Below, piece by piece: positions 5,668-6,929 of a stretch of 6,929 bases of DNA. Both the position numbers and the translations under genes were made by a program. A model generated the notes under the pieces. It was given only the letters and a program-made list of their open reading frames with translations. It made no database searches and was not told where the DNA came from. Origin of the DNA: CAVSWN01 sp046728115 (GTDB lineage Bacteria > Acidobacteriota > Vicinamibacteria > Vicinamibacterales > CAVVIG01); contig JBKPDW010000266.1 of the NCBI GenBank assembly GCA_046728115.1, forward strand, positions 1 to 6,929, read 5' to 3'. Position 1 is the stretch's first letter, and each line of letters begins with the position of its first letter.

Positions 5668-6929
5668 AATCGCCGTCGAGCGTCACCGTCAGGGCCGCGT
5701 TTGGACGCACTCCACGCCTCGCGAATCGCTGCCGCATGCGACACGATGCGGTCATCTCGCGATCCGGTCCTGGTCGCACGCTGCGAGGCAGCGTACGCAT
5801 CGTCGATCCGGCCCACTTTGAAGTACGCCCATGCCAGCGCGTCATCCGTGAAGATGTCGTGGCGCGTTTCGGCGACGGATTCAGCGATCTTCAGCGCCTC
5901 CGGAAGCTTTCGATCGTGCTCGGCCAGGAACAACGTAAGGTTGGCTTCCGTCTGGGCGATGGGAGGGCCGGCCAGGTCCTCGGCGAGTTGATAGTAGCGT
6001 TCCGCGTCCGCCGCGCTGCCGCGTTCGGCGTAGAGATCGCCGGTTCGGGCGGCCAGATCGAGTGTTGGCGTTCTCTTCAATTGCGCGAGATAGATTTCCA
6101 GCGCGCCATCCCGATCGCCGTGCGCGGCTTTCACCTTGCCCTGTCCAATCATTGCCAGCGGATAGTTCGGATAGAAGAACACTGCGCGGCGGTATTCGCG
6201 CTCGGCTTCGGCGAGCTGTCCTCGCTTGAGATGCAGCTCGGCGATCTGTGTCGTGTGCCACGCCTGCGCCTCGGGGTCCTGGGCTGGCGTCGCGTTCGCC
6301 GCCATCATCATCGCCTCGAACGCGCCGTCGATGTCGCCGCGCAGTTCACGCGCGTACGCCACGCGCGCATACGCCGCGGCGCTCGGGCGCAGCGACATCA
6401 TCTTGTCGAAGGCCTCGAACGCCTTGTCATACTCCCCAAGCTCGATGAGGGCGTCGCCCATCACTCCGTAGTTCCAGGCATCGGCGGGCCTTTGGTCGCG
6501 CGCCTGCCGGCCGGTCTCGAACGCGTCCCGAAATCGATGTTGTGACAACTGAATGGCGCCCAGCATCCGAAGGGCGTCGTATTGTCCCGGGTTCTCCTCG
6601 AGGGCCATCGTCAGCACGTCGCTGGCCCGGTTGGCCGGACGTCCGTCGTTGGTCGCCCGTGCCTGACGCAGCAGCGCATCGCTCAGCAGCACCGCCGCAG
6701 CCAGATCCTGCGGCTGCTTCGCCAGGCGACCTTCCATCTCGGCGACGCGCTGCTGCAATCCGGCCGACGATGTGGAAGGTCCGCCGGGCATGCCGACACC
6801 GGGAGCGATCTTCACGCGCTCGGCTGAAGGCTTCGCTCCACGGTTGATTCCGGCGGACGAGATCAAGCGCGGAGCGGCGGCCGCCGCGACTCCAATCAGA
6901 ATCGCGGCGGCCACCCAACGAAGCTGAGT
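5640..6929 (-). CDS. Membrane-anchored tetratricopeptide-repeat protein (5' end probably outside window)
   Basis: The frame runs open from the right edge to TGA at 5640-5642. The first possible internal start is a GTG at 6914 giving 424 residues, but it has no ribosome-binding site. The residues before it (TQLRW) continue the hydrophobic segment VAAAILIGVAAAAA, so the true start is probably just beyond the window. That segment is a signal anchor or uncleaved signal peptide, and the soluble part should face the periplasm. Numbering from the GTG, residues 20-50 are a flexible proline- and glycine-rich linker and 52-66 a short helix. Tetratricopeptide-like helical pairs follow at about 111-144, 145-178, 179-212, 217-250, 251-284, 286-319 and 355-388, for example YDALRMLGAIQLSQHRFRDA and DALAWAYFKVGRIDDAYAAS. 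TPR arrays bind partner proteins; no enzyme domain is present and the partner is unknown. The tail after the last repeat is arginine-rich (residues 405-424) and its last codons lie over the receptor gene. Confidence 0.85.
   Translation of the reverse strand, partial: TQLRWVAAAILIGVAAAAAPRLISSAGINRGAKPSAERVKIAPGVGMPGGPSTSSAGLQQRVAEMEGRLAKQPQDLAAAVLLSDALLRQARATNDGRPANRASDVLTMALEENPGQYDALRMLGAIQLSQHRFRDAFETGRQARDQRPADAWNYGVMGDALIELGEYDKAFEAFDKMMSLRPSAAAYARVAYARELRGDIDGAFEAMMMAANATPAQDPEAQAWHTTQIAELHLKRGQLAEAEREYRRAVFFYPNYPLAMIGQGKVKAAHGDRDGALEIYLAQLKRTPTLDLAARTGDLYAERGSAADAERYYQLAEDLAGPPIAQTEANLTLFLAEHDRKLPEALKIAESVAETRHDIFTDDALAWAYFKVGRIDDAYAASQRATRTGSRDDRIVSHAAAIREAWSASKRGPDGDARRRFQNRYLTPS

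Noticed and set aside
5598..6545. A 315-residue plus-strand frame opposite the TPR gene
   Set aside because: The opposite strand gives clear TPR repeats. This frame is their antisense shadow and starts inside the receptor gene.

Overview
The window is GC-rich with a high coding load, and it looks like a chromosomal fragment from an uncultured or little-studied Gram-negative bacterium. The best guess is Acidobacteriota (for example a Vicinamibacteria-type lineage). This rests mainly on the large Oar-like receptor, whose N-terminal carboxypeptidase-regulatory-like domain is fused to a TonB plug and an outer-membrane barrel, a type greatly expanded in that phylum. A Shine-Dalgarno-like site precedes all three genes whose starts are visible. 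No rRNA or tRNA gene, CRISPR array, transposase or integrase was recognised.

Layout. Positions 125-631 (minus) encode a small secreted protein of about 168 residues with a GGTGxFAGAxG turn and four cysteines, probably a small beta-barrel; its function is unknown. Positions 632-1506 hold no convincing gene but are rich in structure. This stretch has a weak minus-strand promoter, several short palindromes, a conspicuous AT-rich island around 1060-1115 that can be read as a plus-strand promoter overlapping a dyad, and a cluster of inverted repeats at about 1133-1374. The strongest of these is a 15-bp perfect (23-bp imperfect) inverted repeat at 1181-1203/1280-1302. Positions 1507-2346 (plus) encode a class I SAM-dependent methyltransferase-like protein. 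After a 198-bp gap, positions 2545-5667 (plus) encode the 1040-residue TonB-dependent receptor-like outer-membrane protein. From the right edge down to 5640 (minus) lies a membrane-anchored tetratricopeptide-repeat protein whose 5' end is probably cut off by the window. The last two genes converge and overlap by 28 bp.

How the genes may work together. Nothing ties the four genes into one pathway. The receptor is presumably an outer-membrane transporter or adhesion/secretion-type barrel. The TPR protein is an envelope-anchored scaffold, and the small secreted protein is exported. The methyltransferase is cytosolic and stands apart, behind the structured leader. I did not find a clear new multi-gene system. 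The most unusual sequence is the non-coding structured region at about 1060-1375, which could be a structured leader, a small RNA, a degenerate non-autonomous mobile repeat, or a pair of regulator operators. The sequence alone cannot decide between these.
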